Source: Brachycybe producta | Lineage: Eukaryota > Arthropoda > Diplopoda > Playtdesmida > Andrognathidae | Reading direction: 5' to 3' | DNA: 64,000 bases | Assembly (NCBI GenBank): GCA_036925085.1 | Contig: JAUPFP010000017.1 | Location: 1,717,058 to 1,781,057 of the forward strand | In this document: positions 11,974-24,094 of the stretch, one piece after another | How the letters are laid out: every line of letters begins with the position of its first letter | Position numbering within the stretch: position 1 is the first letter of the stretch | The notes under the pieces: model-generated | Databases searched by the model: none | What the model saw: only the letters and a program-made list of their open reading frames with translations | Told to the model about the DNA's origin: nothing | Made by a program: the position numbers and the translations under genes

Positions 11974-12456
11974 TAGGTCTCGTTTCGATTGGGGTGAAAA
12001 TTTGAACTCAGTGAAAATTTCAACTGGTGAAAAATAGAAGAAACTTGGCTCCCGCCCTGTCACTATCACGGTCGGTGGCCAGTGGCCACCTTTTCAATGG
12101 AAAAAAGTTTACACTAAATTTCGAACAATATCTGGAATCACTTGATTTTCATCTAAAAATATTAATGTACGTATTTTAATTAATTTTACCTTAAAAAAAA
12201 GGTATTATTAGAGTTGTGTTAAGCTGAGGCCTCAGTGCAGAAAAATAAATCATAAAATTGTGATTTTATTGCTTATGCACTTATGCCGATCATATTATCG
12301 CTGTACACCAGTATCATGACAATTTTTGTTATAATAATTATAATTTATTATAGCAGTCACAAAACCAAATTACAAAGTGGCCAGGTTTGTTCAATTTTTC
12401 ACCAGTTGAAATTTTCAAAAAGTTCAAATTTTTGCCCCAGTAGAAACAAGGCCGTA
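11974..12456. mobile_element. inverted-repeat element (AAAATTTCAACTGGTGAAAAA ends)
   Basis: The left end holds GTGAAAATTTGAACTC then AAATTTCAACTGGTGAAAAA; the complement of the right end holds GGCAAAAATTTGAACTT then the same AAATTTCAACTGGTGAAAAA. Outer ends TAGGTCTCGTTTCG and TACGGCCTTGTTTC also pair. Duplication not identified. Confidence 0.65.
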
Positions 12457-12538
12457 GTCTGCCATTTTTTTTCAGTGCTCCATACTGAGGTCAAATGTCA
12501 GAGAATATCAGGCAACTTTAGGGAAAATAAATTGAGTT

Positions 12539-13320
12539 AAGCATCGTTTACACGATGACACTTTTGTGTCTACCGTAAGTGTATACACTTAGGTGTCTGT
12601 GTGTGTGTACAGCACCTAGACTGGTGTCTCTAAACTTAAGTTGCAGTGTGCCACAGTCTAGATGCAATTCTGGTGTAGACAGCTCGAATTTAATGTCGTG
12701 GACTATAGCTAGTTTCCAGTTTTCTAGAATTTTTTTGTGTGTTGACATTGAATAGCCATCACCACCATACAATCATAACCAGCAGCAACAGCAACACAAA
12801 AGACCGAATGAATATTTACAATGACAAGCAAACAAAAAATGGACGTTTCTGAACTTCAGCAAAAGTAATTTTCTTTCATAAACTATTATAATTTTATTAA
12901 CGAAAATTACTTTTACTCAAATTCAAAAATACCCCAAAGAACCTATTTGAAATTAGAATTAATGCAGTGAAAATTTATAATAATAAAAAAAAACACTTTG
13001 TCCACACTTCTTCTCTATTTCATTGTGGAAGTTTTAATTTTATTACTACACAGCTACCATGGCCACTAAAATACAAGGGGAGGGAGGGTCACCTTTTCGT
13101 CCATATTCACTGATTCACACCCTTAATTTAGCTGCTGAACTCTAGTTGAGGCCTAGAGACATGTAGGCAGATGCGACACTTTTTGTTGACACTTGATCTA
13201 GACACGCGTGTACGACACTTAACTGCTCTAGCGTCAAACACTGCAGTATGTGTAGATGGTAAAGACACTGCTCTAGACACAAGTGTCGCCTCTAGGTGTC
13301 GTCGTGTATGCGAGCCTTTA
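12539..13320. mobile_element. inverted-repeat element (GACAC-rich ends)
   Basis: The left end AAGCATCGTTTACACGATGA and the complement of the right end (AAAGGCTCGCATACACGACG) are related, and both continue into GACACNNNNGTGTC motifs. The interior is AT-rich and non-coding. Confidence 0.5.
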
Positions 13321-13513
13321 GAGATATTTCTTATGTTTAGGCGAGAATTTTTTTTTTTATATAAAACATTAAAAATGTTGTAATGCAACTGGTGATAGGG
13401 ACATCAATTTGAAAACTTAAAATGTGATTTAAACTTTTTTCGATTTGATTCAGTCATTAGTTAATTATGATCAAAATTCGCCAAAAAAAAAAGAGCTAGG
13501 TCTATAGAGCTTT

Positions 13514-14306
13514 TGACACACGGACCACTTTCAGTGGTCGAGTTCAACTGCAAAATGAATTCGGCGTGTTGTGGCTCGTGTGCAACGTTTCGGCATCTTT
13601 CCGAAGCAATATATTGTAATCACAGGCCCACCAATGGTGACAGGCAATTAGAAATCGGGACATACAGAAGTTGGCTCCGCCCTTTTTATGACGAATGGCA
13701 ACTTCTAATTGGTTTGTTGTGTGGTTCGACGTTGAAAAGGGCGGAGCATGTGACGTCAGACTACATAACCCACCAATTAGAAGTTGCGTTCGTCATAAAA
13801 AGGGCTGAGCCAACCTCTGTATGTCCCGATTTCTAATTGTCTGTCCAATGGTGGACGTTTTCGTCTTCAAAAGCTGCTGCTCGTGTGCAAAGATCAGGCT
13901 TTTTTTTCTCCATAGCAATACATTCGGGGCCGTAAATAAATAATTTCTTTTGGAGTGTAAACTAAAAATTACGCCCAAATTACGCCATTTTAAGTAGGAT
14001 GTTGCACCACCCGCCATGAAAGAAAAAAATTCTTTAATAAAAATGCGTCCATATTTTTTTTTTTCAAAATAGAAACTTGTTTTTATTTTAATCAAATATG
14101 AAAAAAATGAAATAAAATTGAGTTTTTTTTTTGTTTGTTTCATTAAACTTTTTTTTACGCCCTCGCTGCTAAGTTTTGAGAGGGCAGTAGTTACCCCTCC
14201 TGTCTTCCCGTTATTTACGACTCTTGAATTTATACATTGCAACCACCGCCCAGCCACCTGCGACGGCAATTCTACGTTCGAACTCGACCACCGATCAAAA
14301 GTGTGC
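13514..14306. mobile_element. inverted-repeat element (TGACACACGGACCAC ends) holding a 9-bp-TSD MITE
   Basis: The left TGACACACGGACCACTTT and GGTCGAGTTC are mirrored at the right by GAACTCGACCACCG..AAAAGTGTGCC. The same kind of ends bound 39,354-39,586. The MITE at 13,640-13,844 was inserted with a clean duplication. Confidence 0.6.
13640..13844. mobile_element. palindromic 9-bp-TSD MITE, free copy 2
   Basis: CCAATGGTG at 13,631-13,639 is repeated exactly at 13,845-13,853. Between them ACAGGCAATTAGAAATCGGG is mirrored by CCCGATTTCTAATTGTCTGT. A 9-bp duplication with long inverted repeats suits Mutator-like elements; superfamily not proven. Confidence 0.9.
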
Positions 14307-14534
14307 CAAGGCACAAAAACGTTTAGAAATTAAATTTAGCTTGCTCATATACGCGAGCGTATTGCAATTTTAGCACGCTTAAATATGATGTTTCATATTA
14401 CACATAACTAATTTTGAGAGTTTAATAAAAAGTAAATATATTACATAAATATCATAAATATCCGAATTGAAGTGAAAATTATTTTGAAAGTGATTTGGTT
14501 AGGTTAAATTTTCAATTTTTTTAGGGCTTTTATC

Positions 14535-15356
14535 TAGGGATGGGACATTAGAATCGTCGAATCCCGCACGAATCCTGAAAAAAATATTCGAGATTCGAAA
14601 ACTCGAATTTTCGGGGTTTTTTGTCGTCTCTTTCGAATTTTTCGAGTCTTAAAATCTTTGGTAAAAATTAGTTTTATCTCCATTGACGTCCAATAGAAGC
14701 GTGTTCGCTAACAAAAAAAAAACCCCGGCGATTGTTGCAATTTCGGTTGGTACCTCGGATCACCCATAATCACCTTGTGGCAGTGACCCTGAGTGCAACA
14801 CTTGTTTTATTTTTTAATTATTAATAATTTGATAAGAAAATACAAGTAAATGAAATAATATTAAAATACTAGTGGGGTAACCCGTCATAAATGACGGGAG
14901 CAAAATTCACAGGCATTTGTGCGCATGCGCGTCGTTTTTTTTCTTTTTTTACTCCTTTCATTTCAATTTCAGTCACCCCCTCCCACTTTTCTCTCTCTCT
15001 CCCCTTCTACACTTTCCAACCTTTTCCCCTCACCCCCTCCCACTTTTCTCTCTCTCTCCCCCCCCCCTTCTACACTTTCCAAAGGAAGAGTTCAACACAT
15101 AGTTGACCTTGAGGAAAAAAACGGTTCATTTATTCAAATTTATATAAATTCCGACGTGCTTCAATGGTTTTGTACAGTTACTCCACACACACACACACAC
15201 ACAGACCTGGGATATTGTATATATAATAATAATTATACTCATTTGTTTGTATTTTCTTAATGCATAATTTAGGATTCTTATATTAAGGAGATTCTAGGGA
15301 TTCGAGAAGCTTTTAGGATTCGGATTCGACAAAATTTAAGATTCGTCCTACATCTA
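14535..15356. mobile_element. TAGGGATGGGACATT hAT-like element hosting a Helitron-like copy
   Basis: The left TAGGGATGGGACATTAGAAT and the right complement TAGATGTAGGACGAATC are inverted. The interior is rich in ATTCGAGATTCGAAAACTCG. Flanks CTTTTATC and GTTTTAAC agree at 6 of 8 positions. A Helitron-like element lies at 14,879 to about 15,222. Confidence 0.6.
14879..15222 (-). mobile_element. Helitron-like element, copy with remnant of the MITE
   Basis: CTAGTGGGGTAACCCG start with the hairpin. After GCAAAATTC only ACAGGCATTTGTG of the MITE remains before the body resumes at GCGCATGCGCGTCG, so an internal deletion removed most of it. The CCCCTCCCACTTTTCTC block is duplicated. Ends in TATATATAATAATAATT. 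Confidence 0.6.
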
Positions 15357-15947
15357 GTTTTAACAAACAAACTAAAGGGGGGGGAAATGACTATAGTTTT
15401 AACTTGATTTCCCCATAGTTAAAACTAGTATGCACTAATTTAGGGAATATAGAATTTTTTTCCAGGTCGATATTTGTAATTTCTTTCTCACTGAAATTTT
15501 GATATTTTATGCAGAACTTTTTTTTTGTTGTTTTGTTTTTTTTTGGTGTGAATTGTATATTTGTGTGTTGGATATATGCATAATAAGGTTAATCTTAATT
15601 GGCTAGGTATTGTTTATTTATTTGGAGCTTATTAGCATATGATTGTTGCAATTTTTAATTCATGAACCCCGTGATTGAGGATAGAAAGGCTGATGTCAAC
15701 GAGAGTTTTAAATGGAACAACAAGGGGTTGGGGGGGGGGGGGGAGGGGACCTGCATGCAAATTGTCTGCAGCACATCTTCGTTACGATACTATTATAATG
15801 CTTGAATATATGTGGTTTATTAATTTATTAATTTGGGAGTGAACAAAACGTTGTATTAGTGTTTATTGGTTCCTAACTGATGCCATTTTTAGATGTTTTG
15901 GGCAAACGGAAGTTTTGGTCAAGATTTAAGTGCTGTCCCATTGAAGT
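15357..15947. other. no recognised gene; G-run
   Basis: T-rich; poly-G at 15,730-15,748. Nothing else recognised. Confidence 0.4.
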
Positions 15948-16217
15948 ATTTCACGTGAAATATATCGCACCTCAGCTGAAAGAGTGGCACAACAGGGGGG
16001 GGGAGGTTTGAGTTTAAAGTTAAGAGAAGATTATTCATGGCTGACTTTGCTGAGATTTTCAAGTGCAGAAAACCGTTTTAACTATTCGCAATATCGGTTT
16101 ATTTGGCTCCTCTGCAATAGATTGAGATAGAAAAAAATGCATCAGTCATTTTACCAAAGAAGTATTTTTTTTAGTTGTGCCACTTTTCAAGCCGAGGCGC
16201 GATATGTGAAATATTTA
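15948..16217. mobile_element. inverted-repeat element (ATATCGCACCTC ends), copy 1
   Basis: TATATCGCACCTCAGCTGAA followed by AGAGTGGCACAAC is mirrored by GTTGTGCCACTTTTCAAGCC and GAGGCGCGATATGTG. A second copy lies at 31,372-31,673 with the same AAGTGCAGAAAACC..TTTATTTGG core. Confidence 0.7.
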
Positions 16218-16221
16218 TTTC

Positions 16222-16462
16222 AATGAAATGAAATATTTCGACAAAATAAATTTCACGAAATATTTCGACAAAATGAATTTTACGAAATATTTCGACAAAA
16301 TAAATTTCACGAAATATTTCGACAAAGTAAATTTCACGAAATATTTCGACAAAATAAAATTCATGAAATATTTCGACAAAATAAATTTCATGAAATATTG
16401 CGACCAAAAAAAAATTCACGAAATATTATGGCAAAATAAATTTCATGAAATATTTCGACAAA
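16222..16462. repeat. 27-bp tandem repeat (GAAATATTTCGACAAAATAA)
   Basis: About nine units of GAAATATTTCGAC + AAAATAAATTTCAC. The unit is a multiple of three and stop-free, giving open frames on both strands with a 9-residue period (KYFDKINFT). The unit starts as an echo of the adjoining element's AAATATTTATTTC end. Confidence 0.9.
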
Positions 16463-17129
16463 ATGTCAAAGAGACTGGTTTGTGTTGTCTTCCAGATCGA
16501 TGTTTGTGAGGACTCGGTAAGTAAAAGGTTTTTCGTATTTTTTTTTTTGTTTTAATTGCTTGTTTGCCAAACTTTTGTTTGAATTGGTCCATTTGTACAT
16601 TTGGTTTATTTTTTTGAAAGTGTATGCCCAATAGAAAAAAGCAATATATACATTTGGACTCCCCACAAAGCTTTTCGTTTATTGTCATCAAAAGTTAATC
16701 ATTGCTGGAGTTTGGGGTTTTTTTTTTTCTAAAATGAATGTCGTTTTATTTGTTTCTTTTTTCTTAAACTGACATTCAGACATTGTGAGTTTGGTGGTTG
16801 GTGCATCCTCTACAATGGGCCTATATATTCGGCTTTTACTTTGCTACTTTATTTTTTAAAAAAAAATCACAGTAAGTTTATCTGAATTCTCTGGTGTATC
16901 AAGTATTTCAACTTGCTCATATACATTGTACAGTACATTACCTGTATAACAATGTGATAAAGGTTTTTTTTATGTTATTTTGGTATTCATAATGTAATAT
17001 GCTTTGTATGGATTTTTTGTGTTAGTATTTTAAAGTAGGCCTGGATGACACTCTATATATTTTTTTTATTAAATTTTGTAGTACAAATTGGCCGATCAAC
17101 ACAGTTTTTAAAAGAAGGTGATAATATAC
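16463..17129. other. no recognised feature
   Basis: T-rich; no exon or family repeat seen. Confidence 0.4.
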
Positions 17130-17968
17130 TTAAGAGGCTCCATCGCAAAATAACTTCGAAAAATCGCCGCAAAGAGCGCTAGCATCGTTTTTTTCTATTG
17201 AGGCCATAGACCCAATGTTAAAGGAAAAACGTTAATTTTTAAAATAACACAGTCGTGGCGGCAATATGGTTTATTTTTCATATTTAAAGTTGTCCAATAT
17301 TAAGTTTTCAAAGTGCAAATGTGCACCTTAAATATATTATGCTGATCAAGTGATAGAATTACAAAAAAAATTTAAGTGCGGTTATATTTTTAAAAACTGT
17401 TTCAAAATCGCGAATTTCTAACTCATATGTTAAACTCCATTGAGTACGCTCTCTTAAGCAAAAAAAACAACATCCATTAAAATGCTCGTAAAAATAACCT
17501 AAAAAATAATTTAAAAAAAAAACACAAGCCACAGTGAAGTCAACACATTGGCGCACGTGCTGATTTTTTTTATGGTTTGTTTTTTAAATTAGTTTTACTC
17601 CTTAATTTTACCAACATTCTCATGGATGTTTTTTTTTTCTTCTTATTTGGGCGTACTCAATGGCGATTTTGAAATAGTTTTTAAAAATATAACCGCACTT
17701 AAAATAATAACACACACTTAATATAATTTTTTTGTCATTCTATCACTCGATCAGCATAATATATTTAAGGTGCACATTGCACTTTGAAAACTTAATAATG
17801 TGCAATTTTAAATATATGAAAAAAATAAACAAATTGCCGCCGCGACTGTGTATTTTAAAAATTAACATTTTTTCCTTTAACATTGGGTCTATGGGCTCAA
17901 TAGAAAAACAATGCTAGTGCTCTCTTTGTGGAGATTTTTCGAAGTAATTTTGTGATATAGCCTCTTAA
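17130..17968. mobile_element. TTAA foldback element, copy 2
   Basis: TTAAGAGGCTCCATCGC at the left, GATATAGCCTCTTAA at the right, arms of nearly 400 bp. It carries all family landmarks, including GCTAGCATCG and AGCACGTGCGCCAAT near the middle. Confidence 0.85.
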
Positions 17969-18770
17969 TGAAATAAGTGTGTATTATTTAGACTGCGTTT
18001 ATATTTTATTATATTTTAGTTTAGGCTTTTTTCTTCTTATTCTTATTATTATTATTATTATTCCTGGGTTAAAATCTATCCTTAGAGGTTTTTTTTTTTG
18101 TTGCTTCTTCTTTTTTTGAAAGATGTCTTCACTCTTCAGCATAGTTACTTTAGATTTTGAAGGTATGCATATCATGTTATTCTCTGATGTATTAAAAAAA
18201 CAAAAAAAAAAACAGGCAAACGCACACACACTGAATAAGCTATTGAGTGTAGTGATGATAATTTAATGCTTGTCTTCATGCCTGAAGAGTTTGCATCTAT
18301 TTTTTTTCGAGAGCCTCCTCCCAACAGCCTTAATGTTTTCATCGACTTTTCTAAATACCACATTTTTTTTTCTTCTTTTCATTTGTAGACCTTATTTATT
18401 ACCTAAACGTCTGCTTTTCCAAATTAGGTTGGGAATTCCGTGTATCACAATTACCATAATGTTTTTTTTTTAACTTCAGCTTAGTACTTCTTACCTGGTT
18501 TCATGTATACTGTATATTTCTTGTACAGTTATATTATATGAATTTGGATATGTTACCGACAGCGTTTGCAAATGCAGGCATTGTGTATAATGCCTAGGAA
18601 ATCTATATAGAATGCGTAACGTTTTTAGACAAAGTATGAAATGTCTTTGTTATTTTAACATCCATTATACTTTCCCTAGGTACTGTATATAATACCTAGG
18701 CATTATACAGAACAACAAGTATTATTTAGGCAAAGTATGGAAAGAGTGTCATGAAGCTTATACCTTGTAC
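17969..18770. other. no recognised gene; (TTA)n
   Basis: (TTA)n at 18,040-18,062 and AT-rich DNA with GTATAATGCCTAGG motifs near 18,580-18,710. Confidence 0.4.
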
Positions 18771-19305
18771 ACACATGAGTTAAATGAAATCAACTTAAAT
18801 GTGCTTAGGTGAATTATACGGAATCCAGTTAAGGACATGAATACCAAATAAAAATTGACTATATTATTAATATTTTAAATTGAAATACTAAATCAATATT
18901 TTGTCAATAATTTCTATATTATATTTAAGTGTTAACTCAATATTTTCAGATTATTAACTGCCTAAATTGAATTCGACATAATGTTTGTTCTTTACATGGC
19001 TCTGTGGAACACGTTTATTATTTAAATTGCATTTAAATAATAAACGTGTTCTACAGAGCCCTGTGAAGGGCAAACAAACAATTTGTCAAATTCAATTTAT
19101 TCCAGTTAATTAATCTCAAAATATTGAGTTAATACTTAAATTGAATTTATAAACTATTTGACAAAATATTGATTTAGTATTTCAATTTTAAAATATTAAT
19201 AATAAAGTCAATTTTTATTTGGTGTTCATGTCTTTAACTGGATTCCGTAGAATTCACCTAAACACATTTAATTTGAATTCATTTAACTCATGTGTGTACA
19301 AGGTA
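18771..19305. mobile_element. 535-bp palindromic element (TACCTTGTACAC ends), complete
   Basis: TACCTTGTACACACATGAGT at the left is mirrored by ACTCATGTGTGTACAAGGTA at the right; the arms meet near 19,030 at ATTTAAATTGCATTTAAATA, where AATAAACGTGTTCTACAGAG is mirrored on the other side. Almost the whole element is a single inverted repeat. TA is present at both ends. Confidence 0.85.
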
Positions 19306-19750
19306 CCAGGAGGTTGTTAGGTCGTTGTTAGGACGTTGGTTGCTTGTAGTTGGAGTAATGTCATAAAATGTCAATGGAAAAACACAAAAAGTATTGTGTA
19401 GTACGTTTCAAACGACTTTTACATAATGTAACACACACGTCTCCTACCTATAGCAGTTTTAAAAAAAATGCCTTTTCACTCCTTTGTGTTATTTTTTTCC
19501 AACACAAATTTAAATCACAAATGGTATTTTTATTTTTTCTTGTAATGTATGAGAAGCAATATTCTCTATATATCTAATGCTCTTTAAGAATGAATGAGAT
19601 GGTTTCATATGAAAAACGCATAATTTTAAGTGAATGTGGTCAGTTACATAATATAGGGAGGGAGGTATACAATAAACATGAGGAAACTTGGATAATCACA
19701 TCAGTGATTTTTTTTAGCATAAAGAAGAGTAGGAATAGTTTATGCCTAAT
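19306..19750. other. no recognised feature
   Basis: Two short open stretches (66-69 codons) without family resemblance. Confidence 0.35.
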
Positions 19751-20752
19751 GGCCGTATTCACAATCGCTGAGATTCGTATTTCATCTTAGGAGGCTAAAT
19801 CACAAAATTACTTCGAAAAATCTACGCAAAGAGCGCTCAGATCATTTTTCTATTGAGCCCATAGACCCAATGTTAAAGAATAAGTGTTAATTTTGAAAAT
19901 ACACAGTCGTCGCGGTGGCAATATGTTTGTTTTTCATATTTAAAGTTGTCCAATATTAAGTTTTCAAAGTGCAATGTGCACCTTAAATATATGCTGATCG
20001 AGTGATAGAATGACAAAAAATTGGTAAGTGTGTTTATATTTTTAAAAACTTTCAAAATCGCCAATTTCTAACTGTTTATGTTAAACTCCATTAAGTACGC
20101 GCTCGTTAGAAAAAAAAACATCCATGAAATTGCTTGTAAAAATATGTACAAATAATTTTATAAAACCAGAAAAAAAATCAGCACGTGTGCCAATGTGTTG
20201 GCGTCACTGTGGTTTTTTTTAAAATTATTTTTGTGTTTTTACCAACATTTATTTTAATTGATGTTTTTTTCCTTACGAGCACGTACTCAATGGAGTTTAA
20301 CATAAGAGTTTGAAATTCGCCATTTTGAAATATTTTTGAAAAATATAACCGCACTTACCAATTTTTTGTCATTCTGTCACTCGATCGGCATATATTTAAG
20401 GTGTACATTGCACTTTGAAAACTTCATATTGGACAACTTTAAATATGAAAAATAAACATATTGCCGCCACGACTGTGTATTTTAAAAACTATAGTTTCTT
20501 CTTTAACGTTGGGGTCTATGGGCTCAATAGAAAAACTATGCTAGTGCTCTTCGCGGAGATTTTTCGAAGTAATTTTGCAATGTAGCCTCTTAATGGTAGA
20601 AAGGTAGTCTGAATCGGAGACACCCTAAATATATTAGAACACTTCTATGATTACAAGTAACATAGGTGTTTTCAAAACCACCCATAAGTTAGTGTATTGT
20701 TTTGCTCACTTATGGAGCACATTTCCTTAAAGTGAACACTGTGAATACGGTT
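19751..20752. mobile_element. GGCCGTATTCACA inverted-repeat element, interrupted by a foldback copy
   Basis: GGCCGTATTCACAATCG at the left and CACTGTGAATACGGTT at the right are inverted. The foldback at 19,787-20,593 fills most of it. Another end of the same type (GACTGTGAATACGGCC) is at about 21,562-21,577. Confidence 0.6.
19787..20593. mobile_element. TTAA foldback element, copy 3 (nested)
   Basis: The left end is TTAGGAGGCTAAATCAC, the right end TGTAGCCTCTTAA. Both arms and the centre AGCACGTGTGCCAATGTG are present. Confidence 0.8.
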
Positions 20753-21059
20753 GTTAGATTTCACAAATTTTTGGTGTTTGTGTTTGATTCACTTTAGCGT
20801 ATTATAGAGAGAAAAATCTGAAAATATAAAGTTGTTCTACGTAAATATGAGTATAGAAAAAAAGGAAGTAGATAGTAAATACTGGAAGTCCGATTTATTT
20901 TATCAGAAAGTTTCCAGAATAGAAACATCAGAAAATAGAAAATTTTGAAGGAAACATCTCTCATCGTTCACGTTTTGTGACTTTTTGTGTCATCCTTCCT
21001 AATGGATCCACAGTCTGAGAAAGTCTGTCAAGTGACTGAGTAGCTAAGGGACTTGGGGG

Positions 21060-21480
21060 AGAGTTTTATATTTGAAGGTACGGTTGGGGTTCACTACAGC
21101 TACCAAGGCTCTCAAGAGCTACTAGGGGGAGAACAGCTACTTGGGTCACTACAGCTACCAAAAAAATTATATAGAACTTTTGTTTATCAAAAGGGGTCAC
21201 TACAGCTACCAGAAAATATAGCGACAAAATATAGACCTTTTTTCATCACTTTCTCTTCACTACAGCTACCAAAAAATATAACCTTCCTAACCTAACCGAA
21301 CCTTACCTGATGAAACGTAACCTAACCAAACCTTACTTAACCTAACCGAACCTAACCAAACCTTACCTATTGAAACCTAACCGAACCTTACCTAATGAAA
21401 CCTAATCTTATCTAATGAAAACTAACTTAACCAAACCTTACTGAATCTAACCTGAACTAAATTTAATGACTCAAGTAGTA
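21060..21480. repeat. CACTACAGCTACC repeat with CCTAA-type pentamer array, copy A
   Basis: CACTACAGCTACC occurs four times between 21,092 and 21,273, followed by an array of CCTAA, CCGAA, CCTTA and CCAAA units (about 21,287-21,460) and AATGACTCAAGTAG. The same three parts in the same order lie at 55,253-55,757. Confidence 0.75.
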
Positions 21481-21580
21481 GTTCTGTTAGTTGTGTTTCA
21501 CATGTTATCACTTCTGTTAGTTGTTGTATTCTCCTATCTCATCCCATGTATTTTCTTTCAGGACTGTGAATACGGCCTTT

Positions 21581-22440
21581 ATTTTTGTATGATTGTTTAT
21601 GCATAGTTTTTTTTACTCTTTTTTTTTTTTTTGACTTGCGTGTCAAGTGTCACAACTAGGTCTAAAAATGAGGAGTGTATTGTAGCAGTGACAAAAATCA
21701 AAAACATCATTGATTCCTTCATGTGTGTATGTTTTTTTTGTGTAGCAACGTGCAAAGTAGTAGTAATGTAAGAAACATTTCTACTGACACATTGTTTTTG
21801 TTTTCATTTAATTTTTTTTCTTTTCAAATCCCATTATTTGGCTATGCGTTTTGGATGTGTGTATGTGTGTGTACCGGTAGTATACTAGAGGAGGCTACGT
21901 AACAAAATAAAATACATTAGGAAGAGGCTGTTGAGATTACTATAGATTCGAAATCACGAAACGTACAAATATTAAAGAAGGATTTTCTTGTGTAACTTTT
22001 TCAGCTCTGTTCTCTTTCTCGTTCTCTCTTTCTCGTTCTCTCTTTCTCCTCGTTTACACGTAGATAGATAGATAGAGAGAGAGAGAGAAAGAATGAGACA
22101 GAGTGAGAGAAATGCTATCTAGTTTTTAGCTGAGGTACAAATACAAAAAGATATCTCAAGTTATGACTTTCACTTTCTTCTGAGAAGGAACTTAAACTCT
22201 TGAAGATAAGAAAACGAAAATACCTCTGGTTTTATGGTTTCAAGAAAAAACCAAAAAAAAAACTATTTTGGTTTTGTTTTCTTGAAAACTTTTGTGTTTA
22301 TGACTCATCAGAGTTAAGTTTATCAGTTGAGTCCGAATTTATATGTAGGGTTGGCTATATAAGTTCTTTGCTTATATGCTAATGCTTTTGTCAACACAGT
22401 AAAATATACATTTTTGCAAACGTAAGATATGTATTATCAT
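21581..22440. other. no recognised gene; (TC)n and (GA)n
   Basis: (TC)n at 22,008-22,048 and GATAGATAGA/(GA)n at 22,062-22,100 face each other as an imperfect inverted pair. Nothing else recognised. Confidence 0.4.
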
Positions 22441-22442
22441 AT

Positions 22443-22604
22443 TTTATTATAAATTAGGGATGGGACGTTCGAATCCCGCGAATCTTGAAAATTATTCGAG
22501 ATTCGAAAACTCGAATCTTCGCGCTATTTTTCCGTCTTTTTCAAATTTTTCGAATCCTAGGATCTTTGGAATGACCCATTCCTAATTTATAATAAAACTA
22601 GTGG
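22443..22604. mobile_element. short TAGGGATGGGAC hAT-like element
   Basis: TTTATTATAAATTAGGGATG on the left is mirrored by CATTCCTAATTTATAATAAA on the right. The inside has the ATTCGAGATTCGAAAACTCG motif of the element at 14,535. The inverted ends extend beyond the usual terminus. Confidence 0.6.
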
Positions 22605-22607
22605 GGT

Positions 22608-23113
22608 AACCCGTCATAAATGACGGGAGCAAAATTAACAGGCAATTGTGCCCAGCATTAGAATTTCCTCTCAGACCAAGTAACAAACCCAATTAGAAAT
22701 TGATGACGTTCATAAAAGGGCTGAGCAAAAGAAATTCTAATGCTGGGCACAATTGCCTGTGATGAACTGTAGTTTAATTTTGCTATTATCCCCACCCCTT
22801 TTTATATTTGAAAAAGAAAATGAGTTTTTCATTTTCTCTGTTGTGCGCATGCGCGTCGTTTGTTCTTTTTTTACTCCTTTCATTTCAATTTCAGTCACCC
22901 CCTCCCACTTTTTCTCCCTCCAGGTTTCTTTCTCCCCCCCCTTCTACACTTTCCAACCTTTTCCCCCTCTCCAATTTAATATCAATGGGGTTCTTGGATG
23001 GGGAGTGTGCAACATATAGTTGACCTTGAGAAAAAAAAGCGGTTCATTTATTCATTTAAATTTATATAAATTCCGACGTGCTTCAAGGTTTTTGTCTTTG
23101 TTTGTACAGCGTT
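22608..23113 (-). mobile_element. Helitron-like element, MITE-bearing copy
   Basis: CTAGTGGGGTAACCCG with hairpin; nested MITE at 22,638-22,760; then GTGTGCGCAT-type block, the TCACCCCCTCCC block, GGGTTCTTGGATGGGG... in the family order, and TTTGTACAGCGTTAG. It directly abuts the hAT-like element at 22,443-22,604. Confidence 0.65.
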
Positions 23114-23348
23114 AGTTCAACGTTAGTATAATACTTTTCAAAAGTATTTTCTCCAACGTTGGGTACAATGCGCACTATATTCTATAAAATTGGATATCGC
23201 AAGATATATCAAGTGCATGAGATTTTTAGATGATTTTTAGTTGTCTGTTTTTTTCACATTTTATTGGGGCATATTTAAGCATGTGCTTCGAAATGCTTTC
23301 ATGTATATAAATCCGATATCTACTCATATTGGGCTCTAAAGACGTATA

Positions 23349-23647
23349 TACCTAGTTCACACCTGATAATTTGAATGAATTTAAATAATAAACGTGTTCT
23401 ACAGAGCCCTGTGAAGGACAAACAAACGAATTCGAATTCAATCTATTCCAGTTAATAATCTCAAAATATTGCATTAATACTTAAATATAATAAACTATTG
23501 ACAAAATATTGATTTAGTACAGTATTTCAATTTAAAATAATAATAAAGTCAATTTTTATTTGGTGTTCATCTCCTTAACTGGATTCCGTATAATTCACCT
23601 AAACACGTTTAATTTTGAATTCATTTAACTCATGCGTGTACAAGGTA
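23349..23647. mobile_element. palindromic element (TACCTTGTACAC family), left arm mostly lost
   Basis: Keeps about 30 bp of the left end (TACCTAGTTCACACC), the centre, and the whole right arm to CGTGTACAAGGTA. It matches the complete copy at 18,771-19,305. Confidence 0.75.
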
Positions 23648-24094
23648 TTATTAGTTTGTTGTGTTGAATCTTAATTTGTTTTTTTTTTGTTATCATTATG
23701 GTTATGACTGGCTCAACGAGAGTTTCTTATATTTAAACTTGTTGAAGTTTTTGGCTTAAAAAGTAAGGAGAATCTAGATTTTAATCTCACATCCTATCTC
23801 AGAGATTAAATGTTGCCGTGTTAAGGTGATATAGACAACACACAAAAAAAGGAACGAACAAATGTTTTGGGCGTGGAAGCATTTTTTCTTTAACTTGAGA
23901 TAACAGAAAATATTATACTAAGAAATGCATGCGATATTGTAATGGGATTCTTCTTCTTCTTGATATGCATGCAATTGGTCAGAAAATGCATCAAGTTTTG
24001 GTTTCTTTTTTAAAAAAAAAAATATGAATATGTGTGTATATATGTTACTGTCAATTTGCGGAATCAGTCAATCTGCAGATTGTGTAGTGAATCT
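23648..24094. other. no recognised feature
   Basis: AT-rich. No coding or repeat landmark seen. Confidence 0.35.

Noticed and set aside
11588-12037. 149-codon + strand open stretch
   Set aside because: Runs through a (TG)n/G-run and into an inverted-repeat element; composition and context argue against coding.
13793-14314. 173-codon minus-strand open stretch
   Set aside because: Spans parts of a MITE and its host inverted-repeat element; no known domain.
16171-16509. Periodic 9-residue-repeat proteins (KYFDKINFT and its reverse-strand partner)
   Set aside because: By-product of the 27-bp tandem array; no unique flanking domain, start context or splice sites.
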